Shown here piece after piece: positions 1-7,638 of a stretch of DNA of 27,753 bases. The translations under genes and the position numbers were made by a program. How positions within the stretch are numbered: the stretch's first letter is position 1; the number at the start of each line of letters is the position of its first letter. Source of the DNA: an uncultured Longilinea sp. (GTDB lineage: Bacteria > Chloroflexota > Anaerolineae > Anaerolineales > Anaerolineaceae); assembly GCA_937863945.1 (NCBI GenBank), contig CALMIB010000505.1, positions 1-27,753 of the forward strand, given 5' to 3'. The notes below the pieces were generated by a model that made no database searches, was not told where the DNA came from, and saw only the letters and a program-made list of their open reading frames with translations.

Positions 1-1625
1 GAAAGCGGCGCTTCGGTTTCCGGGTTGCCCTTCAGCCACCATTGGCCGCCCTCGCCGCTTTTGGAAGGGCCAGGGAAGTGGACGAGCGTGCCGTGGTCTG
101 AAAAGATGGTCGAGAGCTGAGCCTGCACGCGGCTGAGCAGGTCAACCTGTACGGCGTTGATCTCGCCGGGCAGGCTTTTCTCGGCAGCCTGGGCGGTCAG
201 GCAGGCTGTATACAACGGCAAATAGGCCGCCGGTTCACCGCGCTTTTGCAGCGCTTCGCGGACGGCCTGGCGGTAGATAACATCGGGTTTGCGTCCGGAA
301 GGCCGGGATGCGCCGGCAGGCGACCAGGACAATTGGATGATCGATTCTTCTGCCTCCAGGGCCATCCCGGTCAACTCCAGTCCCGCGCAGTGCGTGGCGG
401 TCAGCGAAGACAGCAGCAGGCCGGGGGTCAGTTCTGGAATGACGCCGAACCAGCGCGTTTCCGCGCCCAGATTGCGCACCAGCGCGGCAAGCGCGCTGTG
501 AAAGGCGTAGGTCTGCCAGTACCAGTCGTAGTGCTTGCGATCCAGGACGCTGCGCATCGGCTGGACGGCATCCCGCCCCCAGATCCATCCCGCCCAGAGC
601 GCCGAAAGCATCCAAAAGGCCTGGTTGGGACGGGGAAATAGCAGCATCACAGCCCCGGGTTTGATCTCCTTTGGGAGTGGCAGCAGGTTGCGCGCGCGAC
701 CGGCAAAGAGGCATATCCCGCCGGTTGGAGCGGGTAAATCGGGCCAGGTCGTGATCGAGATGGAACTGGCAACACTGCTGAGTTCATTCACCGCGTTTTC
801 GAGCGCCAGCCAGAGATTGTTTTCGCGGTATTGCGGCGGAATGCCCAATTGCCGCGGGCGGCTGCGGCCACCGGCGACCGGCCAGAGCGTGTTGGCGGCA
901 TCGCATACCGAGATCAGCAATGCCTGGGCGAGCTGGCGTTTGGCTGCCGGCAGGGCCAGCGCGTCTACTTTGTTGATCAGGGTGGTGAGCGCGTAGAGCG
1001 GGCGCGGCGCATACGTCTTCAGGGCTTCGCCCACGGCTTCCCGCTGCGGTTCATCCGCCGGGCCGATCCGCTCTATGGCGCGCGAACGGTGCAGCGCGTC
1101 GCGGCCGGAAAGCGCCAGCCGGCCCAGGTCGTAATCGGTGACGGGCGCTTCTCCGTTGAAACCGCAGCGCGGACACTTGACCACGCGCGCATAAGGCATC
1201 TCGGCGTCGCGCGCCCACAGATAGGCCTGTGCGGGCAGCGCCTGATCGCAGCCGGGGCAAAGGGTCATGTATAACGATTGAATGTGCGTTTCCATGCGGT
1301 CATCCCCGCGACGCGAATCGGCCAGTTCCACCAGCGCCGCCTGAAAATCCTCGCGGGCCGGGTTGCGCGCAAGAACGTCCAACAGGAAACTCAGGATGGG
1401 GTTGTTGATGGTGGTAAGAACGCGGTAGCCGGCGCGCGCCGCTTCGATCGCCAACGCGGGATGCGACCCGAGCGGATCCAGGATCCAGCTGCCGGGGGGA
1501 AGATTGGCCTTCAGCCAGGCGCTCCAGATGCCGCCGCGGACCGGCGGCAGATAACGCGCCAACGGCCAGTTGATTTCCGGGTCATGCCCCGGATAGTAAC
1601 GGGCGGAGAGATCGGAAAAGCTCAT
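1..1625 (-). CDS. Degenerate adenine-specific DNA methylase-like protein with zinc ribbon, 3' end outside window
   Basis: An uninterrupted minus-strand frame begins at the ATG at 1625 and is still open at base 1, giving 541 visible residues. Residues 45-77 have the shape of a Rossmann SAM site followed by an NNP turn (DPLGSHP at 50-56, INNP at 73-76), as in N6-adenine methylases where one expects DPFxGSG and NP. Cys123, Cys126, Cys151 and Cys154 form a CPGC/CPRC pair, a zinc ribbon often inserted in these methylases. At about 330-350 the segment FPRPNQAFWMLSALWAGWIWG sits where methylases carry DPPY followed by an aromatic-rich FW..LSALW..W stretch, but DPPY is absent. I infer a methylase relative that has probably lost catalysis, with a role I cannot name. 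The start has only a weak GGTGG ribosome site three bases upstream; an in-frame CTG 15 bases upstream is an alternative. It is divergent from the nusG-like operon. Confidence 0.6.
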   Translation of the reverse strand, partial: MSFSDLSARYYPGHDPEINWPLARYLPPVRGGIWSAWLKANLPPGSWILDPLGSHPALAIEAARAGYRVLTTINNPILSFLLDVLARNPAREDFQAALVELADSRRGDDRMETHIQSLYMTLCPGCDQALPAQAYLWARDAEMPYARVVKCPRCGFNGEAPVTDYDLGRLALSGRDALHRSRAIERIGPADEPQREAVGEALKTYAPRPLYALTTLINKVDALALPAAKRQLAQALLISVCDAANTLWPVAGGRSRPRQLGIPPQYRENNLWLALENAVNELSSVASSISITTWPDLPAPTGGICLFAGRARNLLPLPKEIKPGAVMLLFPRPNQAFWMLSALWAGWIWGRDAVQPMRSVLDRKHYDWYWQTYAFHSALAALVRNLGAETRWFGVIPELTPGLLLSSLTATHCAGLELTGMALEAEESIIQLSWSPAGASRPSGRKPDVIYRQAVREALQKRGEPAAYLPLYTACLTAQAAEKSLPGEINAVQVDLLSRVQAQLSTIFSDHGTLVHFPGPSKSGEGGQWWLKGNPETEAPL

Positions 1626-1801
1626 AGGCCACCATTTCAGGTGAGCATTGATGACCGGATTTATTCATAATCAGTATATCGGAAAAAGCTTAAAATAGAG
1701 CGCAGAAAACAGGTTGAATTGTTGTTAACCAACTGAAAAGCGGCGGGCGGCTAACCCAACATTTCTGTAAGCCCGCGCGCGAAAAGTTTTCAAAGTCCGG
1801 C

Positions 1802-1810
1802 TGTTATAAT
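1802..1810 (+). promoter_or_regulatory. Extended -10 promoter of the nusG-like/kinase/FIST operon
   Basis: TGTTATAAT is a perfect extended -10 element (TGn followed by TATAAT at 1805-1810). No good -35 is seen at the usual distance, which is normal for extended -10 promoters. Transcription would start near 1817, leaving a leader of about 26 bases with an AGAGGAAAG ribosome site before the ATG at 1843. An inverted repeat GCGGGC (1743-1748) / GCCCGC (1771-1776) lies just upstream and could be a regulator site. Confidence 0.6.
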
Positions 1811-1842
1811 ACAGCGTAGACGCATTCCGGGTAGAGGAAAGT

Positions 1843-2400
1843 ATGCCGTCTTTCTGGTACGCCATTCAAAGCCATCCGAATAAAGAAGATTTCCTCTGGG
1901 AGCAGTTGCGCTCGCGTGAAATCGAAGTTTTTTTTCCGCGCGTCCGGGTTCAAACGGTCAATCCGCGTGCGAAAAAAGTGAAGGCCTACTTCCCCGGGTA
2001 TATGTTCGTGCGCGTTGACCTGGAAGCGTTGGGCATTTCCACGCTGCAATGGATGCCGCAGGCCCGCGGGTTGGTTTCCTTTGGCGGCGAAGCCGCGGTT
2101 GTGCCCGATTCATTGATCCACGCCATTCGCCAGCGCGTGGGGGAAATATCCAAAGCCGGCGGCGAGCTGTTTGAGGGTTTGAAGAGCGGGGATGAGGATT
2201 TCATCCATGACGGCCCATTTGCCGGATACGAGGCCATTTTTGATTTGCGCGTGGCCGGCAGTGAGCGCGTCAGGGTGCTGCTGCAACTGCTCAATAAAAC
2301 CCAACTCCCCGTCGAGCTGGATGCCGGCGCGATTCGCAAGAAGAAACGCGCTATTGAAAACAAGGATCCAAAAACGCTGAAAGATAAACCGAATGGCTGA
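1843..2400 (+). CDS. NusG/RfaH-like specialised transcription elongation factor paralogue
   Basis: The 185-residue product has the NusG family plan: an N-terminal NGN domain (about 4-105) starting WYAIQSHPNKE, with the core FPGYMFVRVDLE at about 50-61, and a C-terminal KOW-like segment at about 113-160 containing DGPFAGYEAIFD. NGN domains bind the beta' clamp helices of RNA polymerase and suppress pausing. The stretch GLVSFGGEAAVVPDSLI resembles the corresponding part of RfaH/LoaP-type paralogues more than housekeeping NusG. The context agrees: there is no secE or rplK nearby, as would be expected for the primary nusG, and the stop codon overlaps the start of a sensor kinase by 8 bases. The C-terminal tail is strongly basic. 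I am confident of the family; being a specialised paralogue is an inference from sequence flavour and context. Confidence 0.85.
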   Translation: MPSFWYAIQSHPNKEDFLWEQLRSREIEVFFPRVRVQTVNPRAKKVKAYFPGYMFVRVDLEALGISTLQWMPQARGLVSFGGEAAVVPDSLIHAIRQRVGEISKAGGELFEGLKSGDEDFIHDGPFAGYEAIFDLRVAGSERVRVLLQLLNKTQLPVELDAGAIRKKKRAIENKDPKTLKDKPNG

Positions 2401-5400
2401 AGCGCGATTGACCTCTCCTCGAACATTCAAACAGCAACCGTCGCAAGTCTGGCTGCCGCAACTGCTGGTCCTCATCTACCTGCTCACAACGCTGGTTGCC
2501 TTTGTCGCTTACCCGATTCTGGCTGTTCGCTGGTATTCCAGCCCCTTCATCGGCGCGCTGCTGCAACCCGGTCTGCTGGTGAATGGGGCCAAACCCTCGC
2601 AGGCTTCCATCGAGTGGCCGGCACAGGCGCAAGGCGCAAGCAACGGCGACCGCTTGACCGGCATCAACGGCGTTGCCGTTGCTTCCAGCCGGGATGTGAC
2701 CGCTGCGCTCAAAGAGTTTCGGCCAGGCGATTCGGTCAATTTGACCCTGGTGAGCGCCGGCGGCCAGGAACGGTCTATTGACGTCCAATTATCCAGCTTC
2801 CCGGCGTCAGATCGTTTCATGTACTTCTACATCCCCTTTGTTATCGGGCTGATCCTGCTGGCTTCCGGCGTTTGGTTTTTCCTGATGCGGCGCAATTCGC
2901 CCAGCGGCCGTGCGTTCAGCGTTTTCATGGCTTCAGTGGCGGTGGGTACGGCGGGTTTGTTTGATTTATACACCACGCACGCATTTTCCTGGTTGTGGTA
3001 CCTGGCCATGGCTTTTTGTGGGGCAGGTATGCTGAGTGTGGCGGTTTTATTTCCCAGGATGCTCCCCTGGATTGCCCGCCGGCCGCGCCTGCGCTATGTG
3101 CCTTACATCCTCGCGGTGCTGCTGGCCGCCTTTGCCTTTTTCAGCCGCAACGACCCGCAGGTTTCTCGACTGGGGTTAAACCTTTTACTGGGCGCCGCCA
3201 TTGCGGGCGTGCTGGCCGCGCTGGGCATTCTGGCCCGGCGGTCTTTCCGCACGGGTTCTCCGGTGGAGCGCGAACAGCTTCATTGGCTGGTGTTAGGTGG
3301 TTTGCTTTCGTTCGGTTTAATCATCGGCTGGCTGCTGGGCGTACCATTCTGGTCCGGGAACACCTTCACGCCATTGCTCATGGTTCCCATGGCAATTTTT
3401 CCGCTGGTGGCGGGCTACACCATCCAACGGCACAACCGTATTCAGGCCGACTTTGTGGTCAGCCGCGGCGTGTTGTATGGGGCGCTGGCAATCCTTATCG
3501 CGCTTGGGTATGCGTTGCTGGTCACCGGTTTGAGCATCGCCGCGGAAGGGGCTCTTAAGCCGTCCACACCGTTTATTTCCGGCATTGTGATTTTCGCGCT
3601 GGCGCTGGCATTGCTGCCGCTGCGCGAACGCCTGGAACGGATGCTGGACCGCACCTTCTTCCGGGGCGAGCAGGCTTTCCAGGAGCGTTTGAAGACATTT
3701 TCGGGCGAATTGACCAGCGCGGTGGAATTGCCCCAGATCCTGGCAGTATTGCGCCGCTATATTGACGAAACATTGCAACCACAGCGTGTGCACATTTTCG
3801 TCCTGGATCCTTTTACGGATCAGTATATCGCCGCGAAGGACACGGCCGGGAAACGCACCAGCGATTTGCGCTTTTCCAAGGGCAGTGCATTGGTGCAGGC
3901 ACTCGGCAGCCGAAAAACGCCGTTGTACATCAATGCCGGCGAATCGCTGCCCTCCGCATTGGTGCCTGAAACACCCCGCATCACCCTGTTGGATGCGCAA
4001 GTCTTTGTGCCGTTGCAGGGTCGCCAGCGCTTGATGGGCTGGATCGCGATCGGGCGGCGGCTTTCGGGCGAGGTGTTCACAACCCGCGATCTAAGCTACC
4101 TGGATTCGCTTTCCGACCAGGCCTCGCTGGCCATTGAACGCGCCCAGGTGGTCTCGAGCATGGAAAAACGCGTGCACGAGATGAACGTTTTGACGCGGGT
4201 AGCCCAGGGTGTGAACGTCACAATCTCATTGGATGATATCTTCGAGTTGATCTATGCCCAGACCACACAAATCATCTCTGCGGACGATTTTTCATTGATC
4301 TTGAACGATCCCATCCGCTCTGAGTTGATGCCGGTATTCGTGGTGGAGCAAAATGATCGCGTGACCGACAAGGAAAACAAGCCGCTGGAAGAAAACCGCA
4401 CCCTGGAATACGAAGTGCTGCGGCAAAGGTTGCCGTCTGTGGCCGAAAATTATAATTTAGAAGCGCAGCGGCGTGGCCTGTTGACCAGCACAAGCGACCT
4501 GCATGCCTGGCTGTGCGTACCCATGAACGCCGGGGCGGAAACGATTGGCCTGCTCAGCCTGGCCAGCCGCGATCCGGGCATCCTGTACACGCAGGATCAA
4601 TTGGGGCTGCTGCAGGCGATCGCAGACCAGGTGGCGGGCGCAATTGTCAAAGCCCGGCTGCTGGGCGAAGCCGAGCGCCGCACCCGGCAATTGACCACCT
4701 TGAATGAAGTGACCCGCAAATTGACATCCACGCTGGATTTGGAGCCCTTGCTGGGTACCATCCTGAACAACGCGGTCGAAATACTCAATTGCGAGGCGGG
4801 CAGCCTGTTCATGGTGGATGAACAGACTGATGACCTGTTGATTTCGGTGGCGGTTGGCGCGGTTGCCGAAAGCCTGGTTGGGCAGCGCATTCCGGCGGGC
4901 TCCGGGGTTGTGGGAAGAGCGGTGCGCAGCCGTCAGGCGGTGATGGTGAACGACGTGCAAAAATCGCCGGACTGGTTCTCGGAACCGGATCACAAAACCG
5001 GCTTTATCACGCGCGCGCTGTTGGTCATCCCATTGATGGTGAAGGAAAAGGTAATTGGCGTCATCGAGGTGATCAATCGGCGTGATGGGCTTCCGTTCAC
5101 GGCCGACGACCAGGATTTGCTCTCGGCCTTTGCCGCACAGGCCGGCGTGGCCATTCAGAACGCACGCCTGTACACCAACACCGACCAGGCTTTGACGGCG
5201 CGCGTGGAAGAATTGCAGGTGATGCAGCGGATTGACCGCGAACTGAACACCAGCCTGGATGTTTCGCGCGCCATGCGTATCACGCTGGAATGGGCAATGC
5301 GCCAGTCCGGCGCGAATGCCGGCCTGATCGTGATGGTCCAGGAAGGCAGCCTGCAAATCATGGCCTCGCAGGGCTATTCCAACGAATTGGAAACCTTCAC

Positions 5401-6403
5401 GGAAGGGCGCATGCCCTCCGATCAATTCCAGTTGGATCAGGTGGTTGAGAGCGGCTCGCCGCGCCAGCTCACCGTGCCGCGCGACGGCGGTTTGCTGAAA
5501 GGCGCGCGCGTCCAAACGGTCATCCCCATTCGCCGCGAGACTGCCACGACGGGGTTGATCCTGCTTGAATCGGCCCAGGCTGATCCGTACAGCGAGGAAC
5601 TGGTGAGTTTTCTGCTGCGCCTGAGCGACCACGCCTCGATCGCAATTGCCAATGCGCAGCTCTACGCCGCAGTGCAGGCGGCCAACCTGGCTAAGAGCGA
5701 ATTCGTTTCCTTTGTGGCGCACGAGTTGAAGAACCCGATGACGTCCATCAAGGGCTACACCGAGCTGCTGGCGGTCGGCGCGGTGGGGCCAATCAACGAG
5801 GCCCAGACCAACTTCCTATCCACCATCCGCGCAAACATTGACCGCATGAATACGCTCATCTCCGACTTGAACGACCTATCCAAGATCGAAGTCGGGCGCA
5901 TGCGCCTGGACTTCAAGGCCATCAAGCTGGCGGATGTGGTGGAAGAGATTTACCGTTCCACGCGCAAACAAATCGAAGAGAAGAGTCAGAATCTCAGGAT
6001 CGATCTGCCGCAGGGCCTACCCCTGTTATGGGCTGACCGCGTGCGCCTGACCCAGGTGCTGGTCAACCTGGTGAGCAACGCTAATAAATATACCGACAAG
6101 AGCGGCGAGATTCTGCTGGGCGCCGAACGGACTGCCAATCAGTGGGATGCGCAGGGCGCTGCCGAGGTTGTGCATATCTGGGTGAAAGACAACGGCATCG
6201 GCATCGCGGAAGAAGATCAGAAGAAGATCTTCCAAAAGTTCTTCCGATCCGAAGACCCGAAGACGCGCGAAGCGCCGGGCACCGGCCTGGGGTTGAACAT
6301 CACCCGTTCGCTGGTTGAAATGCAGGGCGGCAAGATCTGGTTCGAGAGCGAGTACCGCGTTGGCACCACCTTCCACATCACCGTGCCGGTGGCAGAAGGG
6401 TAG
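2393..6403 (+). CDS. Large membrane sensor histidine kinase with PDZ-like loop and four GAF domains
   Basis: The 1336-residue protein begins with a membrane helix (about 21-48), then an extracytoplasmic PDZ-like segment (about 70-135, GDRLTGINGVAV) and about nine more membrane helices (142-165, 173-195, 200-221, 235-252, 259-280, 296-320, 327-345, 360-385, 394-410). This N-terminal plan resembles the sensor half of Bacillus ComP. Four GAF-type domains follow at about 432-590, 595-755, 765-925 and 940-1095, each ending in the typical A.AI.NA.L helix. The kinase core is complete: phospho-acceptor His1110 in FVAHELKNP, N-box with Asn1229 and Asn1231, G1 box DNGIGIA from Asp1266, and G2 GTGLGL at 1296-1301. 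It should autophosphorylate in the cytoplasm in response to a membrane or small-molecule signal. The partner response regulator is not in the window. It overlaps the nusG-like gene by 8 bases and ends 11 bases before the FIST gene. Confidence 0.93.
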   Translation: MAEARLTSPRTFKQQPSQVWLPQLLVLIYLLTTLVAFVAYPILAVRWYSSPFIGALLQPGLLVNGAKPSQASIEWPAQAQGASNGDRLTGINGVAVASSRDVTAALKEFRPGDSVNLTLVSAGGQERSIDVQLSSFPASDRFMYFYIPFVIGLILLASGVWFFLMRRNSPSGRAFSVFMASVAVGTAGLFDLYTTHAFSWLWYLAMAFCGAGMLSVAVLFPRMLPWIARRPRLRYVPYILAVLLAAFAFFSRNDPQVSRLGLNLLLGAAIAGVLAALGILARRSFRTGSPVEREQLHWLVLGGLLSFGLIIGWLLGVPFWSGNTFTPLLMVPMAIFPLVAGYTIQRHNRIQADFVVSRGVLYGALAILIALGYALLVTGLSIAAEGALKPSTPFISGIVIFALALALLPLRERLERMLDRTFFRGEQAFQERLKTFSGELTSAVELPQILAVLRRYIDETLQPQRVHIFVLDPFTDQYIAAKDTAGKRTSDLRFSKGSALVQALGSRKTPLYINAGESLPSALVPETPRITLLDAQVFVPLQGRQRLMGWIAIGRRLSGEVFTTRDLSYLDSLSDQASLAIERAQVVSSMEKRVHEMNVLTRVAQGVNVTISLDDIFELIYAQTTQIISADDFSLILNDPIRSELMPVFVVEQNDRVTDKENKPLEENRTLEYEVLRQRLPSVAENYNLEAQRRGLLTSTSDLHAWLCVPMNAGAETIGLLSLASRDPGILYTQDQLGLLQAIADQVAGAIVKARLLGEAERRTRQLTTLNEVTRKLTSTLDLEPLLGTILNNAVEILNCEAGSLFMVDEQTDDLLISVAVGAVAESLVGQRIPAGSGVVGRAVRSRQAVMVNDVQKSPDWFSEPDHKTGFITRALLVIPLMVKEKVIGVIEVINRRDGLPFTADDQDLLSAFAAQAGVAIQNARLYTNTDQALTARVEELQVMQRIDRELNTSLDVSRAMRITLEWAMRQSGANAGLIVMVQEGSLQIMASQGYSNELETFTEGRMPSDQFQLDQVVESGSPRQLTVPRDGGLLKGARVQTVIPIRRETATTGLILLESAQADPYSEELVSFLLRLSDHASIAIANAQLYAAVQAANLAKSEFVSFVAHELKNPMTSIKGYTELLAVGAVGPINEAQTNFLSTIRANIDRMNTLISDLNDLSKIEVGRMRLDFKAIKLADVVEEIYRSTRKQIEEKSQNLRIDLPQGLPLLWADRVRLTQVLVNLVSNANKYTDKSGEILLGAERTANQWDAQGAAEVVHIWVKDNGIGIAEEDQKKIFQKFFRSEDPKTREAPGTGLGLNITRSLVEMQGGKIWFESEYRVGTTFHITVPVAEG

Positions 6404-6414
6404 GCGGACAGGCG

Positions 6415-7593
6415 ATGACAAAGTCTGCGGTGATTGGTTTTGCCCGCCACTGGGATGGACGTGAAGCCGCCCGCCAGGCGGTTCAGAATGCGCTGGACCA
6501 ATTGGGCAACAGCCGCCCGGCGTTGGCCGTGCTGTTTGTGGCGCAAGATTTCACCGTTGCGGATGTTTTGCAGGCTGCCGGTAATCTGCTGGGCAATGTG
6601 CCCGTGTGGGGACTCCATACCACCTGCCCGCTTTCCGCCGAAGGGGAGCAGCCGAGAACGGTTGGCGTGGCATTGATCGCGGGCAGCGGTTATAGAGCCA
6701 CCATCAACTGGTGGGCCAACTTCGCGCAGGATGGCCACGGCGTGGCGACCCAACTGGCGCGCGCCGTGCGCAGCCAAACCGGAACCCCTCAGGGCATCCT
6801 GCTGGCCGCGGACGGGGTGAATGGCGACGCCAGCCTGCTGTGCGAATCCATCGATCAAATGAACCTGCATGTCGCCGGCGGTCTGGCCAGCGGCGATTAC
6901 CGCAGCGGCCGGACGGTCTGCATTGGCGGAAACCATTCCGGCAGCGGCGCGCTCTCAGCGCTTTTCCTGGGCGGCCGGCTCCGGTTGGGTCTGGGCCAGG
7001 CGCACGGCTGGAAGGATACCGGTTGGCTGTGGAAGGTGACCCGCGTCCGTGACCTGTGGGTGCAGAGCCTGGACGACAAATCGCCGGCTGCGGCGTTCTC
7101 CGAAGTGCTGGGGTACCCGGAAAAGGATTGGTTCTCGCCACCGCTTTCCGAATATGTGCGCCTGTACCCGTTGGGCATTGAGATGGACGGGCCAAAACAG
7201 TTGCTGCTGCGCAGCCCGCTGCGCGTGGAAGTGGACGGCAACCTGCGCATGAACTCCCGCATTGCGGAGGGCAAAATGGCCCACCTGATGGTTGGCGATC
7301 CTGTCGTCTGCCAGGCTGCGCTGAAAACGGCTGCCGATGAGGCCATGCGCTCGCTGGGGTCTGCTACGCCATTGCTAGGCATACTGCTGGTGGATGAAGC
7401 CTGGCGGACGCTGCTGGATGGGCGTTCCAGGCTCATCTACGAGCAGTTGCAGTCCGTGCTGCCCGGCGTGCCCTGGATTGGGGGGTACACCCTGGGGCAA
7501 TTGGGCTGGCCTGCCACCGGCTCGGTCTCGTCGCAACTGGTGAACCAGCACGCTCTGATCGCCCTGATCGGCGAAACCGAAGCGCAAGCGTAA
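6415..7593 (+). CDS. FIST domain protein (FIST_N and FIST_C)
   Basis: The 392-residue protein looks like a complete FIST protein. The N-terminal half (about 1-210) has alternating strands such as PALAVLFVAQDF and VPVWGLHTTCPLS, the place where FIST domains carry a GC.(S/T) turn. The C-terminal half ends with LLGILLVDEAWRTLLDGRS, a polar helix, and LPGVPWIGGYTLGQLGWP, the typical FIST_C ending. FIST domains are thought to be cytoplasmic ligand sensors and are often encoded beside signalling proteins; the ligand of this one cannot be told. No membrane segment, signal peptide or fused output domain is visible. Its start lies 11 bases after the kinase stop, so it is co-transcribed and probably works in the same pathway, either presenting a ligand or modulating the kinase. 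The family is fairly certain, the function is not. Confidence 0.8.
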   Translation: MTKSAVIGFARHWDGREAARQAVQNALDQLGNSRPALAVLFVAQDFTVADVLQAAGNLLGNVPVWGLHTTCPLSAEGEQPRTVGVALIAGSGYRATINWWANFAQDGHGVATQLARAVRSQTGTPQGILLAADGVNGDASLLCESIDQMNLHVAGGLASGDYRSGRTVCIGGNHSGSGALSALFLGGRLRLGLGQAHGWKDTGWLWKVTRVRDLWVQSLDDKSPAAAFSEVLGYPEKDWFSPPLSEYVRLYPLGIEMDGPKQLLLRSPLRVEVDGNLRMNSRIAEGKMAHLMVGDPVVCQAALKTAADEAMRSLGSATPLLGILLVDEAWRTLLDGRSRLIYEQLQSVLPGVPWIGGYTLGQLGWPATGSVSSQLVNQHALIALIGETEAQA

Positions 7594-7638
7594 TCAACCT
7601 GACCGGCGCTCCCATCCTCGGGGAACGCCGGTTTGATT
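7592..7638. terminator. Bidirectional hairpin between convergent FIST and trpB2 genes
   Basis: ACCGGCG (7602-7608) pairs with CGCCGGT (7626-7632), and inside it TCCC (7610-7613) pairs with GGGA (7621-7624). AATCAA (7592-7597) and TTGATT (7633-7638) extend the stem past a 4-base bulge. There is no long T run, so termination strength is uncertain, but it fills the only gap between the convergent stops. Confidence 0.5.

Noticed and set aside
4457..5722. Minus-strand open frame of 421 residues within the kinase gene
   Set aside because: Opposite the GAF region of the kinase; arginine/histidine-rich shadow without domains.
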